Shown here: positions 41,905 through 50,997 of the stretch, one piece after another
Layout: each line of letters opens with the position of its first letter
Position numbering within the stretch: position 1 is the stretch's first letter
DNA from: Bifidobacterium margollesii
GTDB taxonomy: Bacteria; Actinomycetota; Actinomycetes; Actinomycetales; Bifidobacteriaceae
NCBI RefSeq assembly: GCF_002860355.1
Contig: NZ_NMWU01000025.1
Span: 1 to 64,000, forward strand
Length of the DNA stretch: 64,000 nucleotides
Direction of reading: 5' to 3'
Translations under genes and position numbers: made by a program
Notes under the pieces: generated by a model
Databases searched by the model: none
The model's input: the letters and a program-made list of their open reading frames with translations, nothing else
Told to the model about the DNA's origin: nothing

Positions 41905-43152
41905 CTAGGCGATATCGATGGGGCCAAGCTCATGGAAGCGCTTGGCGATCAGCTCCGGCGTGGTGTCGGAGATCCACGCGGCCATGCCGGACTCCGATCC
42001 GGCCAGATACTTGATCTTGTTGGCGGCCCGGCGGAAGGAGAAGAACTGGAGGTTCAGACGGTAGTTCTCTCGACGCGGATCGCGGATCGGCGCCTGATGC
42101 CATGCCGCGATGTACGGCAGATCCATGCCCTTGCCGTCGCCCTTGTCGAAGAAGGCATTGCCACGCTTGAGCAGCGTGGAGTACATCTGCGCCAGATCCC
42201 AGCGCTCATCGTCGTTGAGCTCGTCGATGGTGAGCACGTCGCGCACCGGAGCCACATGCACTTCAAGAGGCCAGCGCGCGGCGGCCGGCACGTAGGCCAC
42301 CCAGCTGTGGTTGCGCATCACCACGCGCTCGGCGGCGTCGAGCTCGGCGTTCATGATGTCCTTGAGCAGGTTGCCGCCGGTCCGTTCGTGATATGCCTCG
42401 GTATGCTTGAGCTCCTGCTCCATCTTCGGCGCGATGAACGGATAGCAGTACACCTGACCGTGCGGATGCGCCAACGAGACGCCGATTTCAGCGCCGTGGT
42501 TCTCGAACGGGAAGATCTGTTCGATGCCTTCGATCTTCGAGATCTCGGCGGTACGGAAGGCCCACGCCTCCACCACCGTGCGCAGACGGCTCACCGGCAG
42601 ATCGGCGGGCAGACCATGCTCGTTCGGGTCGAAGCAGATCACCTCGCAGCGTCCGACGGCCATCTTCTTCTGCCACAGCGGGTTGTCATCCACGTAGGTC
42701 ACCGCATCGGAACGATCCGGCACCCGAACCATCGAGGGGAATCGGTTTTCGAAGATCACGACGTTGTAGTCGACGTCCGGCACCTCGCCGTCCTGATACG
42801 GATCGCCGGGTTTGCGGGCGGCCAGCGGATTGCCCTTCGCGGTGGCGCCGGGGCCTGCGGTGATCGGCCGGTTCATGCGGGCCGTGGCCATCGGAATCCA
42901 GTCTCCGGTGAGCGGGTCGCGGCGCATTTCGGGGGCCGCGTACGGCACCTCCTCGCCGGCTGCGTTCAGCTGGTTGGCGAAGCGGTATGCCAGCGGACGG
43001 GGATCCTTCAGTTCACGGGTCCTGGCCCCGGAAACGTATTCGGGGTCATCGTCCAGATAGAAGAAGTCTCGGCCATCCGCCAGCTTGGTCGGCGTGATCC
43101 GAATATGCTTCCTCGCATATTCGCCCGGAACATACTGCGCGAAATCACTCAT
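41905..43152 (-). CDS. galT: Galactose-1-phosphate uridylyltransferase
   Basis: Transfers UMP from UDP-glucose to galactose-1-phosphate in the Leloir pathway. 415 residues. Catalytic HIT-type motif in VSLAHPHGQVY, with PFENHGAEIG just before it and EVHVAPVR further on. It is related to the actinobacterial/bifidobacterial GalT rather than the short E. coli form. It overlaps the end of the DeoR gene by eight bases, indicating co-transcription and probably coupled translation; AAGGAAAGAG lies upstream of the ATG. Confidence 0.96.
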   Translation of the reverse strand: MSDFAQYVPGEYARKHIRITPTKLADGRDFFYLDDDPEYVSGARTRELKDPRPLAYRFANQLNAAGEEVPYAAPEMRRDPLTGDWIPMATARMNRPITAGPGATAKGNPLAARKPGDPYQDGEVPDVDYNVVIFENRFPSMVRVPDRSDAVTYVDDNPLWQKKMAVGRCEVICFDPNEHGLPADLPVSRLRTVVEAWAFRTAEISKIEGIEQIFPFENHGAEIGVSLAHPHGQVYCYPFIAPKMEQELKHTEAYHERTGGNLLKDIMNAELDAAERVVMRNHSWVAYVPAAARWPLEVHVAPVRDVLTIDELNDDERWDLAQMYSTLLKRGNAFFDKGDGKGMDLPYIAAWHQAPIRDPRRENYRLNLQFFSFRRAANKIKYLAGSESGMAAWISDTTPELIAKRFHELGPIDIA

Positions 43153-43960
43153 AGTTCTGTTCTCTTTCCTTGTCGGGTTCGCCCTGGGATGCCAGGACGA
43201 GTTCTTTCAGCAAATCCTTGGCCTGTTCGGCATATGAACGGTTGAGCCCGTCGTCGGTGATCAGCACGTCGATGTCGTCGAAACTGGCGAACATGCTCAG
43301 CGAGGTGTTGTCCCACTTGGTATGGTCGGCCAGTACGATCCTGCGGTCGGCGATGTTGATCAGCGCGGCGTCGGTGGCGGATTCCAGCGAGTTCGGGGTG
43401 AGGAATCCGCGCGGCATCGACACCGAATGCGTGCCGAGGAACAGCGTGTTGACTCGCAGCGAGGAGATCACCTTGTCGGCGATCGGGCCGACGAGGGAAT
43501 TGGATCGGCTCAGCACGCCGCCGGTGACGATCACTTCGGCGTCCTTGTTTTCCATGGCCTGCACGAGTTCGGCCACGGGGATCGAGTTGGTGAGGATCGT
43601 CACACCGGAGGAGTTTTCGCTTTCCAGCAGATGCTGGGCGAAGATGTAGGCGGTGGTGCCGCCGCCGATGGCGATCACGTCGCCCGGCGACACGTAGTCG
43701 ATGGCACGGCGGGCGATCGCATCCTTGAGACCGACGTCCATCTGGGATTTGACGGAGAACAGGGGTTCGGCGAGCAATGTGCTCGTGGTGACCGCGCCGC
43801 CGTGTACGCGCTTGAGCAGTCCCTTGTCGGCGAGGTCGGCGATGTCTCGGCGGATCGTCATCGATGAGACGCCGAGTTCCTTGCTCAGTGCGGTGATCCG
43901 CACCGCCCCTCGCGTGCGAAGCCTGCTCAGGATCACATGCTGTCGTTGTGAGGAAATCAT
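43145..43960 (-). CDS. DeoR-family transcriptional regulator of the gal cluster
   Basis: A 271-residue repressor. DeoR helix-turn-helix at the N-terminus (RITALSKELGVSSMTIRRDI with KGLLKRVHGGAV), then the sugar-phosphate-sensing DeoRC domain with IAIGGGTTAYIFAQHL and VIVTGGVLS. As first gene of deoR-galT it probably senses a galactose-pathway phosphate and controls the cluster, including itself. The ATG at 43960 is preceded by GATAAT at six bases and no Shine-Dalgarno, indicating a leaderless mRNA; GTG at 43984 would be the alternative. Confidence 0.93.
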   Translation of the reverse strand: MISSQRQHVILSRLRTRGAVRITALSKELGVSSMTIRRDIADLADKGLLKRVHGGAVTTSTLLAEPLFSVKSQMDVGLKDAIARRAIDYVSPGDVIAIGGGTTAYIFAQHLLESENSSGVTILTNSIPVAELVQAMENKDAEVIVTGGVLSRSNSLVGPIADKVISSLRVNTLFLGTHSVSMPRGFLTPNSLESATDAALINIADRRIVLADHTKWDNTSLSMFASFDDIDVLITDDGLNRSYAEQAKDLLKELVLASQGEPDKEREQNYE

Positions 43961-43966
43961 ATGAAC

Positions 43967-43996
43967 ATTATCGCACACAACCACTCACAAAAGCAA
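43967..43996 (-). promoter_or_regulatory. Promoter of the deoR-galT operon (leaderless)
   Basis: TTGCTT (43996-43991), 18 bp, GATAAT (43972-43967), then six bases to the deoR ATG, so transcription would start at or next to the start codon. AACAT and TGTAAC motifs nearby may be DeoR sites. Confidence 0.6.
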
Positions 43997-44158
43997 ACTC
44001 AATGTAACAATCCTCGCCGATAAGCCCGCCCGAAACACCCACATCCACACGCACCCTTAGCAACCATTGGGAAACGCCGAAGCCAAACGGCCATACCCAT
44101 CACGGACGACCACAACCGTCTCCCCACAACCGACCATGCCCCACGAATCATCCGCCAA

Positions 44159-44923
44159 TCATCCACGCCGGCAGAACAGCCGCCGCAACCCCCATCGCGT
44201 AACCCGCGCCATCGCCTCAACCACGATTCCGCCGTTCATCTTCGACACCCCGCGAGCCCGCTGCTCGAACACGATCGGCACCTCGCGGATCACACCACCC
44301 ATCGCAGCCACCCGCCTGGTCATATCGATCTGAAACACATAACCGCCCGATTCAATGGCGTCGAAATCCATACGCCGCAACGTCTCGGCCCTATACGCCC
44401 GAAATCCGGCGGTCATATCGCGCACATTCACGCCGAGCATGAACCGCGCATACCAGGAGCCGCACCGGGAGATCAGATCGCGATACCACGGCCAGTCAAC
44501 CATGCGACCGCCGGGCACGCGACGCGATCCGATCACCAGATCCGCACACCCCCCACCGATCGCCGCCAGCAGCCGCGGCAGATCCTGCGGACGATGCGAA
44601 CCATCCATATCCATCTCGCAGATCACCTCGTATCCGCGATCCAGCGCCCAACGGAATCCCGCCAGATACGCCGGCCCAAGACCGTTCTTCCGCGTGCGGT
44701 GCAGCACGAACAATCGCGGCTCGTTCCGCGCGGTCCGTCCGACCGGCTCCCGGGCCATCCGCTCGGCCAGATCACCCGTGCCGTCCGGGGAATTATCGTC
44801 CACCACCAGCACATGCGCGTCCGGGCAATAGGAGAACACCGCCCCCACGGTAATCGGAAGATTCTCCTTCTCGTTATAGGTGGGCATCACCACCAAGGTC
44901 CGCATATCGGCCCCATTCGCCAT
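44159..44923 (-). CDS. Polyprenol monophosphomannose synthase-like glycosyltransferase (GT2)
   Basis: A 254-residue DPM1/Ppm1-type enzyme that transfers mannose (or glucose) from a nucleotide sugar to a polyprenyl phosphate at the membrane. VVMPTYNEKENL at the N-terminus, VVDDNSPDGT, the metal-binding EMDMDGSH and the acceptor region PRLL..DLVIGSRRVPGG are typical. It has no membrane helices, as expected of DPM1-type proteins lacking the C-terminal anchor. AAAGGGG precedes the ATG. It is divergent from the Crp regulator. Confidence 0.9.
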   Translation of the reverse strand: MANGADMRTLVVMPTYNEKENLPITVGAVFSYCPDAHVLVVDDNSPDGTGDLAERMAREPVGRTARNEPRLFVLHRTRKNGLGPAYLAGFRWALDRGYEVICEMDMDGSHRPQDLPRLLAAIGGGCADLVIGSRRVPGGRMVDWPWYRDLISRCGSWYARFMLGVNVRDMTAGFRAYRAETLRRMDFDAIESGGYVFQIDMTRRVAAMGGVIREVPIVFEQRARGVSKMNGGIVVEAMARVTRWGLRRLFCRRG

Positions 44924-45080
44924 GCCAATCCCCTTTCGCCATCACCATTCCACTATATTTGATTCACAAATTGACATCTTTTGTCACCGATTGTTCATCT
45001 TGGCCGCGCGACGCGCTAGACTATTGACGCCAAGGGTCAGAAAACCCAAATAACGATGACGTATGGAGGTGAGGACCCTC

Positions 45081-45797
45081 GTGATCCGTGAGTCCAACAC
45101 GATGGAGGATCAGCGGAACGCTCTCCTGCACACCGCGTTGTTCAAGCAGGTGCGCCCCGAAGAAGCCGATCAGCTGCTCCCGCATCTACAGCGCCGATAC
45201 TATGCCAAGGGAGACACGATCTTTCGCGAAGGCGATACCGACCATCGCATCTATCTGGTCGAAACAGGCCGGGTCAAGCTCACCCGCGAATCATCCGATC
45301 ACCGCATCCATCTGCTGTCGATCACCGGCCGCGGCGAACTGCTCGGCGAGATTCCGGTGTTCGATCCCACCGGAGGCCCACGAACCGCATCGGCCATCGT
45401 GATGACCAACGGTACCGTCGTCTCCTCACTGGAGCGCAGCGCCATGTTCGAATGGCTGGACGAGCATCCCCGCGTCGCCATCGACATGCTGCAGGTGATG
45501 GCCAACCGCGCCCGACTCAACAACGAGCGCATCGGCGACCTCGTGTTCATGGACGTGCCGGGCCGTCTCGCCAAAACGCTGATCGATCTTGCCCAGCGGT
45601 TCGGCGAGCCCAGCGAGGACGGACTCGTGGTGCCGCACGATCTGACCCAGGAGGAGATGGCCCAGTTGGTGGGGGCGTCGCGCGAAACCGTGAACAAGGC
45701 GCTGATGGAGTTCACGCAACGCGGGTGGATCAGCCGCAAAGGCCGGACGATCATCATCTACCAGCCAGGCAAGCTGATTCGCCGGGCGCATCAGTGA
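45081..45797 (+). CDS. Crp/Fnr-family transcriptional regulator (GlxR-like)
   Basis: A 238-residue regulator with an N-terminal cyclic-nucleotide-binding beta-roll (about 15-130; GRGELLGEIPVFDP at the phosphate-binding cassette) and a C-terminal winged helix (TQEEMAQLVGASRETVNKAL). The closest relatives are actinobacterial Crp/GlxR proteins, expected to recognise TGTGA-N6-TCACA, a sequence present exactly at 27288-27305. The start is a GTG at 45081: GGAGGTGAGG lies just upstream, inside the alternative reading from the ATG at 45063. Confidence 0.92.
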   Translation: MIRESNTMEDQRNALLHTALFKQVRPEEADQLLPHLQRRYYAKGDTIFREGDTDHRIYLVETGRVKLTRESSDHRIHLLSITGRGELLGEIPVFDPTGGPRTASAIVMTNGTVVSSLERSAMFEWLDEHPRVAIDMLQVMANRARLNNERIGDLVFMDVPGRLAKTLIDLAQRFGEPSEDGLVVPHDLTQEEMAQLVGASRETVNKALMEFTQRGWISRKGRTIIIYQPGKLIRRAHQ

Positions 45798-45842
45798 ACC
45801 AGTAAATAAGCGGGCAGTCGATCTCACCGGCTTCTCTTATTC

Positions 45843-46060
45843 CACCTCATCCGACCGGCTACGCCGGCCACCTTCACCGCAAGAATGGACGGCCTACGGC
45901 CGCGGCTTTTCTCGGCTTCCCCCACGGGGGGAAGCTGTCGAGTGCAACGAGACTGATGAGGTGCCCCAAACACAACACCAGCCCAACAACACCAAGCCTC
46001 GCCAAACCACCTCATCCGACCGGCATACGCCGGCCACCTTCCCCTCGGAGGGGAAGGCAG
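45843..46060. repeat. Intergenic palindromic repeat block 4
   Basis: CACCTCATCCGACCGGC, TACGCCGGCCACCTTCACCG and GCAAGAATGGACGGCCTACG run rightwards. The inverted arm CGGCTTCCCCC-ACG-GGGGGAAGC, TGTCGAGTGCAACGAGACTG and ATGAGGTG follows. The spacer holds CACCAGCCCAACAACACC, and the right arm CACCTCATCCGACCGGC to GGGGAAGGCAG closes the block. It separates the Crp gene from the penicillin-binding protein gene. Confidence 0.8.
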
Positions 46061-46063
46061 GAC

Positions 46064-46105
46064 GTTCCCGGTCGATTGTCGGTGCTGTGGAGATCGACCG
46101 GGAAC
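46064..46105. promoter_or_regulatory. Perfect 13-bp inverted repeat upstream of the PBP gene
   Basis: GTTCCCGGTCGAT and ATCGACCGGGAAC around 16 bases, ending 37 bases before the PBP start codon and about 24 bases before its putative -10. Either a regulator site near the promoter or a terminator for upstream transcription; no T-tract. Confidence 0.5.
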
Positions 46106-46142
46106 AAATCAAAGGTAGAGCGGCCAATTTAGAATGGTCACC

Positions 46143-48443
46143 ATGCCCGAAAAGAAACCAAAGACCGCACGTCGTGTGTTCACGCTGCTGCTCGCCTACG
46201 TTATCTTCTGTCTCGCAGGCGGTGCGGTGGCCTCCGGATTCCTGCTTCCCGCTGTGTTCGGCGCCAATACCGTGGCCAATAACCTCACGGAGCAGCTCAA
46301 GGCCGAGGACGTCAACTTCGATCTCGCCGATCTGCCGCAGCAGTCCCGTATGTACGCCCGCGACGGCAAGACCGTGCTTGCCACGTTCTACGAGCAGAAC
46401 CGCATCATCGTGCCGCTGAAGAACATCAGCGACCTGATGCAGAAGGCCGTGGTGGCGCGCGAGGATCACCGGTTCTGGGATCACACCGGCATCGATCCGC
46501 AGGGCATCGCGCGAGCCTTCGTGCAGACCTATGTCAAGAAGGGCGACACCCAGGGAGGCTCCACCCTCACCCAGCAGTATGTGAAGAACATGCTCATCGA
46601 CCAGGCGCTGGAAAACGACGATCCGATCGGCGCCTACCACGCGCAGGAGGAGACGATCGCGCGAAAGCTGCGCGAGATGCTGATCTCGGTGGAGCTGGAG
46701 AAGAAGTACAGCAAGGCCGAGATTCTTCAGGGCTACCTCAACATCGCCCAGTTCGGTAAAAGCGTGTACGGCGTGGAGACCGCCGCGCAGCGCTACTTCT
46801 CCAAGAGCGCCAAGGACCTGAATCTGGTGGAATCCGCCACCATCGCGGCCATCACCAAGAACCCGGCCAGCTACGATCCGACCGTCAACCCCAAGGAAGC
46901 CCAGAAGCAGCGCGACATCACGCTTGATCTGATGAGCGAATGGGGCTTCGTCTCCAAGAAGCAGACCGACGCGGCCAAGAAGATCCCGCTGGCGAAGACC
47001 CTGAAGGTCAAGGACGTGGCCGTGGGATGCCAGGCCGCGGGCAACGCCGCATACTTCTGCGACTACGCGCTGCGTCAGATCGAAAGCGCCCCCGAATTCG
47101 GCAAGACGCTCGACGACCGCAAGAAACTCCTCAAGGAGGGCGGCCTCAACATCTACACCACGCTGGACGTCAACGCGCAGAACGCCGCATGGAACGCCGT
47201 ACGCAACAACCTGCCGGAGAACGACCCCAGCGGCTACGAGAACATTCTGGCCGCGGTCAAGCCCGGTACCGGCGAGGTGCTGGCGCTGGCCCAGAACCGC
47301 ACCTATGACGTCAACGGAGCCCCGGGCACCACCCGCACGTCGATGAACTACGCCGTGGACCGTGCGGACGGCGGCGGCGACGGCTTCCAGGTCGGCTCCA
47401 CATGGAAGCCGATCAACATGGCGGCATGGCTGAGCACCGGACGTTCGCTCAACGAACCGCTGGTCACCTCCACCGCCTACTCCTACGCTTCGATCCCCGG
47501 CGCCGGCGGATACTCCAACGTGTGGGAGGTGCAGAACTCGGGCGGCGGCACCGTCAGCCCCGAAACCCCGCTGCAGGGCTTGAACCAGTCCCACAACACC
47601 ACGCAGGGCGCCATGGCCCAGCAGATCGGTCTGCAGAAGATCGCGGAGACCGCCAAGACCCTCGGATACCACAATGCGAACGGCAACGACATCACCAAGC
47701 GCACGATCTGGAACCCCTCCATGGTGATCGGCACCGAGCAGTCCTCCCCGTTGACGATGGCGAACGTGTACGCCACGATTGCCGGCAACGGCGTGGAATG
47801 CACCCCGATCGCCCTGACCAAGGTGACCAACAGCAGCGGCAAGGAATACAAGGTGCCGAGCGCCAACTGCCATCAGGCGATCTCGAAGGAAGTTGCCCAG
47901 ACCACGGCGTATGCGATGAACCTCAACGTGACGCAGGGCATCGCCAAGGACGCGCAGCTGAGCGGCAACCGCAAGACCTTCGCGAAGACCGGTACCTCGG
48001 AGCAGAACGCACTGGCCACGTCCGGATTCGTGCCGCAGGTGGCCGCCTTCGTGATCATCACCAATGCGGAGAACTCCGGCACCCCTCTGGAGGGCACGAT
48101 CAACGGCGTGTACCGCAGCACCTGGTACGGCGCGGACATCGCACTGCCGACGTGGAAGGAGTTCATGGAGAACTACCTTTCCTCGGCGAAGATCCCGGTG
48201 GACAACAACTACGGCGATCCGGCCTCCACATTGAACACCGGCTCCGCACCGGCCGCCAACACGGGCAGCACCGGCACCACCGGAACCGCTGGTACCACCA
48301 GCGGTAACACGGGCAGCACCAGCGGCAACAGCACGTCGGGCACCGCAGCCGGCAACACGACCTCCGGCACCACCGGCACCTCGGGAACCACCAGCGGCAC
48401 CACCGGCAACACTGCCGGCAACACCACCAAGAAGCAGCAGTAA
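46143..48443 (+). CDS. Bifunctional (class A) penicillin-binding protein
   Basis: Cell-wall synthase of 766 residues: glycan polymerisation and peptide cross-linking outside the membrane. N-terminal transmembrane helix (about 11-36), GT51 transglycosylase with catalytic Glu107 in VVAREDHRFWDH and GGSTLTQQYVKN, then transpeptidase with nucleophile in GSTWKP (S-x-x-K), SHN (S-x-N) and AKTGT (K-T-G). The C-terminal 75 residues are a low-complexity Thr/Gly/Ser/Asn tail. No Shine-Dalgarno: TAGAAT (46130-46135) sits seven bases before the ATG at 46143, suggesting a leaderless mRNA; an earlier ATG is at 46134. Confidence 0.93.
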   Translation: MPEKKPKTARRVFTLLLAYVIFCLAGGAVASGFLLPAVFGANTVANNLTEQLKAEDVNFDLADLPQQSRMYARDGKTVLATFYEQNRIIVPLKNISDLMQKAVVAREDHRFWDHTGIDPQGIARAFVQTYVKKGDTQGGSTLTQQYVKNMLIDQALENDDPIGAYHAQEETIARKLREMLISVELEKKYSKAEILQGYLNIAQFGKSVYGVETAAQRYFSKSAKDLNLVESATIAAITKNPASYDPTVNPKEAQKQRDITLDLMSEWGFVSKKQTDAAKKIPLAKTLKVKDVAVGCQAAGNAAYFCDYALRQIESAPEFGKTLDDRKKLLKEGGLNIYTTLDVNAQNAAWNAVRNNLPENDPSGYENILAAVKPGTGEVLALAQNRTYDVNGAPGTTRTSMNYAVDRADGGGDGFQVGSTWKPINMAAWLSTGRSLNEPLVTSTAYSYASIPGAGGYSNVWEVQNSGGGTVSPETPLQGLNQSHNTTQGAMAQQIGLQKIAETAKTLGYHNANGNDITKRTIWNPSMVIGTEQSSPLTMANVYATIAGNGVECTPIALTKVTNSSGKEYKVPSANCHQAISKEVAQTTAYAMNLNVTQGIAKDAQLSGNRKTFAKTGTSEQNALATSGFVPQVAAFVIITNAENSGTPLEGTINGVYRSTWYGADIALPTWKEFMENYLSSAKIPVDNNYGDPASTLNTGSAPAANTGSTGTTGTAGTTSGNTGSTSGNSTSGTAAGNTTSGTTGTSGTTSGTTGNTAGNTTKKQQ

Positions 48444-48472
48444 CACCGCGAATCGAGCCGACGGCTTGTGCT

Positions 48473-48514
48473 AAAACAGGCGTAGGGGATGAAACCATAC
48501 CCTACGCCTGTTTT
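48473..48514 (+). terminator. Terminator of the PBP gene
   Basis: A perfect 15-bp stem AAAACAGGCGTAGGG / CCCTACGCCTGTTTT with 12-base loop, 30 bases past the stop and ending in TTTTCG. Confidence 0.88.
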
Positions 48515-48550
48515 CGTATTCATCTATGGTCTCCGTATTCATCTATGGTT
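48515..48550. repeat. Short direct repeat after the PBP terminator
   Basis: CGTATTCATCTATGGT occurs at 48515-48530 and again at 48534-48549. It lies in the promoter region of the next gene. No function evident. Confidence 0.6.
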
Positions 48551-48589
48551 CCGGATCCATTGGTGGGCGAAAACGTCTAAGGAGAGCCA

Positions 48590-49696
48590 ATGGCAAAGAA
48601 CGTCGACAAGAGCAAGGCCAGTCTGTTCGATCCGATCACGCTTCGCAGTCTGGAAATCCGCAACCGAATCTGGCTGCCACCGATGGATATGTACGCGGTG
48701 ACGGCGCAGGACGGCAAGCCCACACCGTTCCATTATCAGCATTATGTGTCCCGCGCACTGGGCGGTTTCGGCATGGTGATCGCCGAAGCGACCGCGGTAA
48801 GCCCGGAGGGACGCATCTCGCCCAATGACGTGGGATTGTGGAACGACGATCAGATCGACGCATGGCGCTGGATCGTCAGCGACATCCGCGCGGCCGGCGC
48901 CGTGGCCGGCGTGCAGCTCAATCACTCCGGCCGCAAGGGCTCCACCGGTTCGTTCACCGTAGGCTATGAGGGCGCGACCGTGCCCGGCGAAGCCGGCGGC
49001 TGGCAGACCGTGGCACCCTCCCCCATTCCATTCGGCGACTACGCCACGCCTCGCGAACTGAGCGTGGACGAGATCCACGGCATCATCGACCAGTTCCGCA
49101 CGGCGGCCCAGCGCGCGCTGCACGCGGGCTTCCAAGTGGTGGAGATCCACGCGGCGCACGGATATCTGCTCAGCGAGTTCCTCGACCCGCTCACCAACGA
49201 ACGCACCGACGAATACGGCGGCAATCTCAACGGTCGTATGCGACTGCTGGTCGAAGTGGTCGACGCCGTGCGCAGCGTATGGCCCGACGATCTGCCGGTG
49301 CTCGTCCGCGTTTCCGCCACCGACTGGGCCGCGGGCGGCTGGGATCTCGATCAGACCGTGGAAACGGCCCGTGTGCTGCGCGGCCACGGCGTGGATCTGA
49401 TCGACGTCTCCACCGGCGGCATCATCCCCGGCGTCACGATCCCCGTCGAACCGGGATACCAGGTACCGTTCTCGTCCGAGATCCGCAAGCGCGCCGGCGT
49501 GCGCACCACCGCGGTCGGTCTGATCACCAAGGCCAAGCAGGCCAACAAGATCGTGCGACGCGGCGACGCCGACGCCGTGGAGATCGGCCGGGCCGCGTTG
49601 CGCAGCCCGTACTGGCCTCTGCGCGCCGCCTACAAGCTGGGCATCAGCGCCGAACAGGTCGGTTACCCGCCGTCGTATCTGCGCGGCGCGTTCTAG
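48590..49696 (+). CDS. Old yellow enzyme family NADH:flavin oxidoreductase (YqjM-like)
   Basis: FMN-dependent ene-reductase of 368 residues. TIM-barrel signatures include GVQLNHSGRKG, the substrate/FMN site EIHAAHGYLLSEFLDPLTNERTDEYGG (split here as EIHAAHGYLLSEF and DPLTNERTDEYGG) and RVSATDW. The residue matching the redox-tuning Cys26 of YqjM is Asp33 (PPMDMY instead of PMCMY), which should change the flavin potential. The family may reduce enones or nitro compounds. AAGGAGAG precedes the ATG. Convergent with pyrD. Confidence 0.9.
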   Translation: MAKNVDKSKASLFDPITLRSLEIRNRIWLPPMDMYAVTAQDGKPTPFHYQHYVSRALGGFGMVIAEATAVSPEGRISPNDVGLWNDDQIDAWRWIVSDIRAAGAVAGVQLNHSGRKGSTGSFTVGYEGATVPGEAGGWQTVAPSPIPFGDYATPRELSVDEIHGIIDQFRTAAQRALHAGFQVVEIHAAHGYLLSEFLDPLTNERTDEYGGNLNGRMRLLVEVVDAVRSVWPDDLPVLVRVSATDWAAGGWDLDQTVETARVLRGHGVDLIDVSTGGIIPGVTIPVEPGYQVPFSSEIRKRAGVRTTAVGLITKAKQANKIVRRGDADAVEIGRAALRSPYWPLRAAYKLGISAEQVGYPPSYLRGAF

Positions 49697-49710
49697 CCCC
49701 TACCCGGCGA

Positions 49711-50871
49711 TCACTTCCCTGCGATCGCATCCACACCGACGGCTTCGGCGACGTTGTCGAAGCCGTCCGCACGCAGCAGTTCCGCGAGCCCGCGCTTCAA
49801 CGTGGCGATGTTCTGCGGCCCCACATACATCAGCGATGAGATGAACATCACCAGCGATGCGCCGGCGCGGATCTTGTCGTATGCCTGCTGAGGGGTGAAT
49901 ACGCCGCCGATGCCGGCGATGGTGAACCGGTCGCCGAATTCGGCGTAGGTGCGTGCGATCATCTCGTTGCTGGCCTTCTGGCAGGGCAGACCGGAAAGGC
50001 CGCCGAGCCAGTCCTTCGGCACGTCCGGCATGCCGGTGCGATCCTTCTGCAGATTGGCGATGCTCACCCCCTGCACATTATGTTCGGCCAGCACGTCCAG
50101 CAGCGCCTTGAATTCCGGCCAGGTCTTGTTCAGCGGCATCTTCACCAGCACCGGCTGGCTGCGCGGCACCTCGTCCAGCGCATCGAACAGCCGATCGAGA
50201 TTCCGCGGATCGGTGTTGAACGGTTCGCCGGCCATGGTGTTCGGGCAGGAGATGTTCACCTCGATCATGTCGGTGCGGTTCGCGGCCCGTTCGAAGGAGA
50301 TCCGATAGTCCTCGATGCCTTCGTCGATATCACCGGCGAGACGGTCATTGGTGCGGGCGATCGACACCGAGACCCGCATCGACCTCATATTGGTGTATGC
50401 CTTCTCGGCGCGGGCGATCACTGTTTCGGAACCGTCGTTGGCCAGTCCGGCATGCACCATCATCGAACCGTATTCGGGCAGACGGTGGAACCACGGCCGC
50501 GGATTGCCGGCGCACGGACGGGATGTGGTGGAGCCCACGGTCTCGAAGCCGAATCCGGCGGCATCGAGCACCTTGGGCAGCTGGCAGTCCTTGTCGAGGC
50601 CGGCGGAGAGTCCGAACGGATTGGCGAATTTCAGGCCGAGGGCCTCGGTCTCCAATGCCGGATCGGTGTAGTCGAGAGTCTGACGCAGAATCCACATCAC
50701 CGGCGGAATCTCGCCGAATGCATGGCATCCCCGGATCATCGCCTCATGGGCATCGTCCGGCGGCATCGCGAAGAAGGCCTTCTTGGCCACGTTCCGGTAA
50801 CCGAATTTGAACAGGTCGACGGCGACCTTGTTGACGGTGTTGTGCAAAGGCGACTGAGACACATAATTCAT
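49711..50871 (-). CDS. pyrD: Dihydroorotate dehydrogenase, class 2 (quinone-type)
   Basis: Oxidises dihydroorotate to orotate in pyrimidine synthesis. About 386 residues. The N-terminal helical region (NTVNKVAVDLFKFGYRNVAKKA) characteristic of membrane-associated class 2 enzymes precedes the FMN barrel: NPFGLSAGLDKD, EVNISCPNT with its catalytic-loop neighbours, LVKMPLNKTW and AGIGGVFTPQQAY. The ATG at 50871 immediately follows GGGAGGT, too close for that to be its Shine-Dalgarno; 50880 is the alternative start. Confidence 0.92.
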   Translation of the reverse strand: MNYVSQSPLHNTVNKVAVDLFKFGYRNVAKKAFFAMPPDDAHEAMIRGCHAFGEIPPVMWILRQTLDYTDPALETEALGLKFANPFGLSAGLDKDCQLPKVLDAAGFGFETVGSTTSRPCAGNPRPWFHRLPEYGSMMVHAGLANDGSETVIARAEKAYTNMRSMRVSVSIARTNDRLAGDIDEGIEDYRISFERAANRTDMIEVNISCPNTMAGEPFNTDPRNLDRLFDALDEVPRSQPVLVKMPLNKTWPEFKALLDVLAEHNVQGVSIANLQKDRTGMPDVPKDWLGGLSGLPCQKASNEMIARTYAEFGDRFTIAGIGGVFTPQQAYDKIRAGASLVMFISSLMYVGPQNIATLKRGLAELLRADGFDNVAEAVGVDAIAGK

Positions 50872-50997
50872 ACCTCCCATTCTTACACTCATCCGCTGCG
50901 GAACACCATCATGGAATGCCAATCGCCGATGCCCGATACCATTCACCGGTACCCGTTCCCCCGGCTCTTCGATCCGGCCTCCCGAACACCAGATCGG

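Noticed and set aside
45894-48446. 850-codon leftward open frame opposite the penicillin-binding protein
   Set aside because: The + strand gene has complete catalytic motifs of both PBP domains; the antisense frame is repetitive Gly/Val/Arg sequence and ends in repeat DNA.
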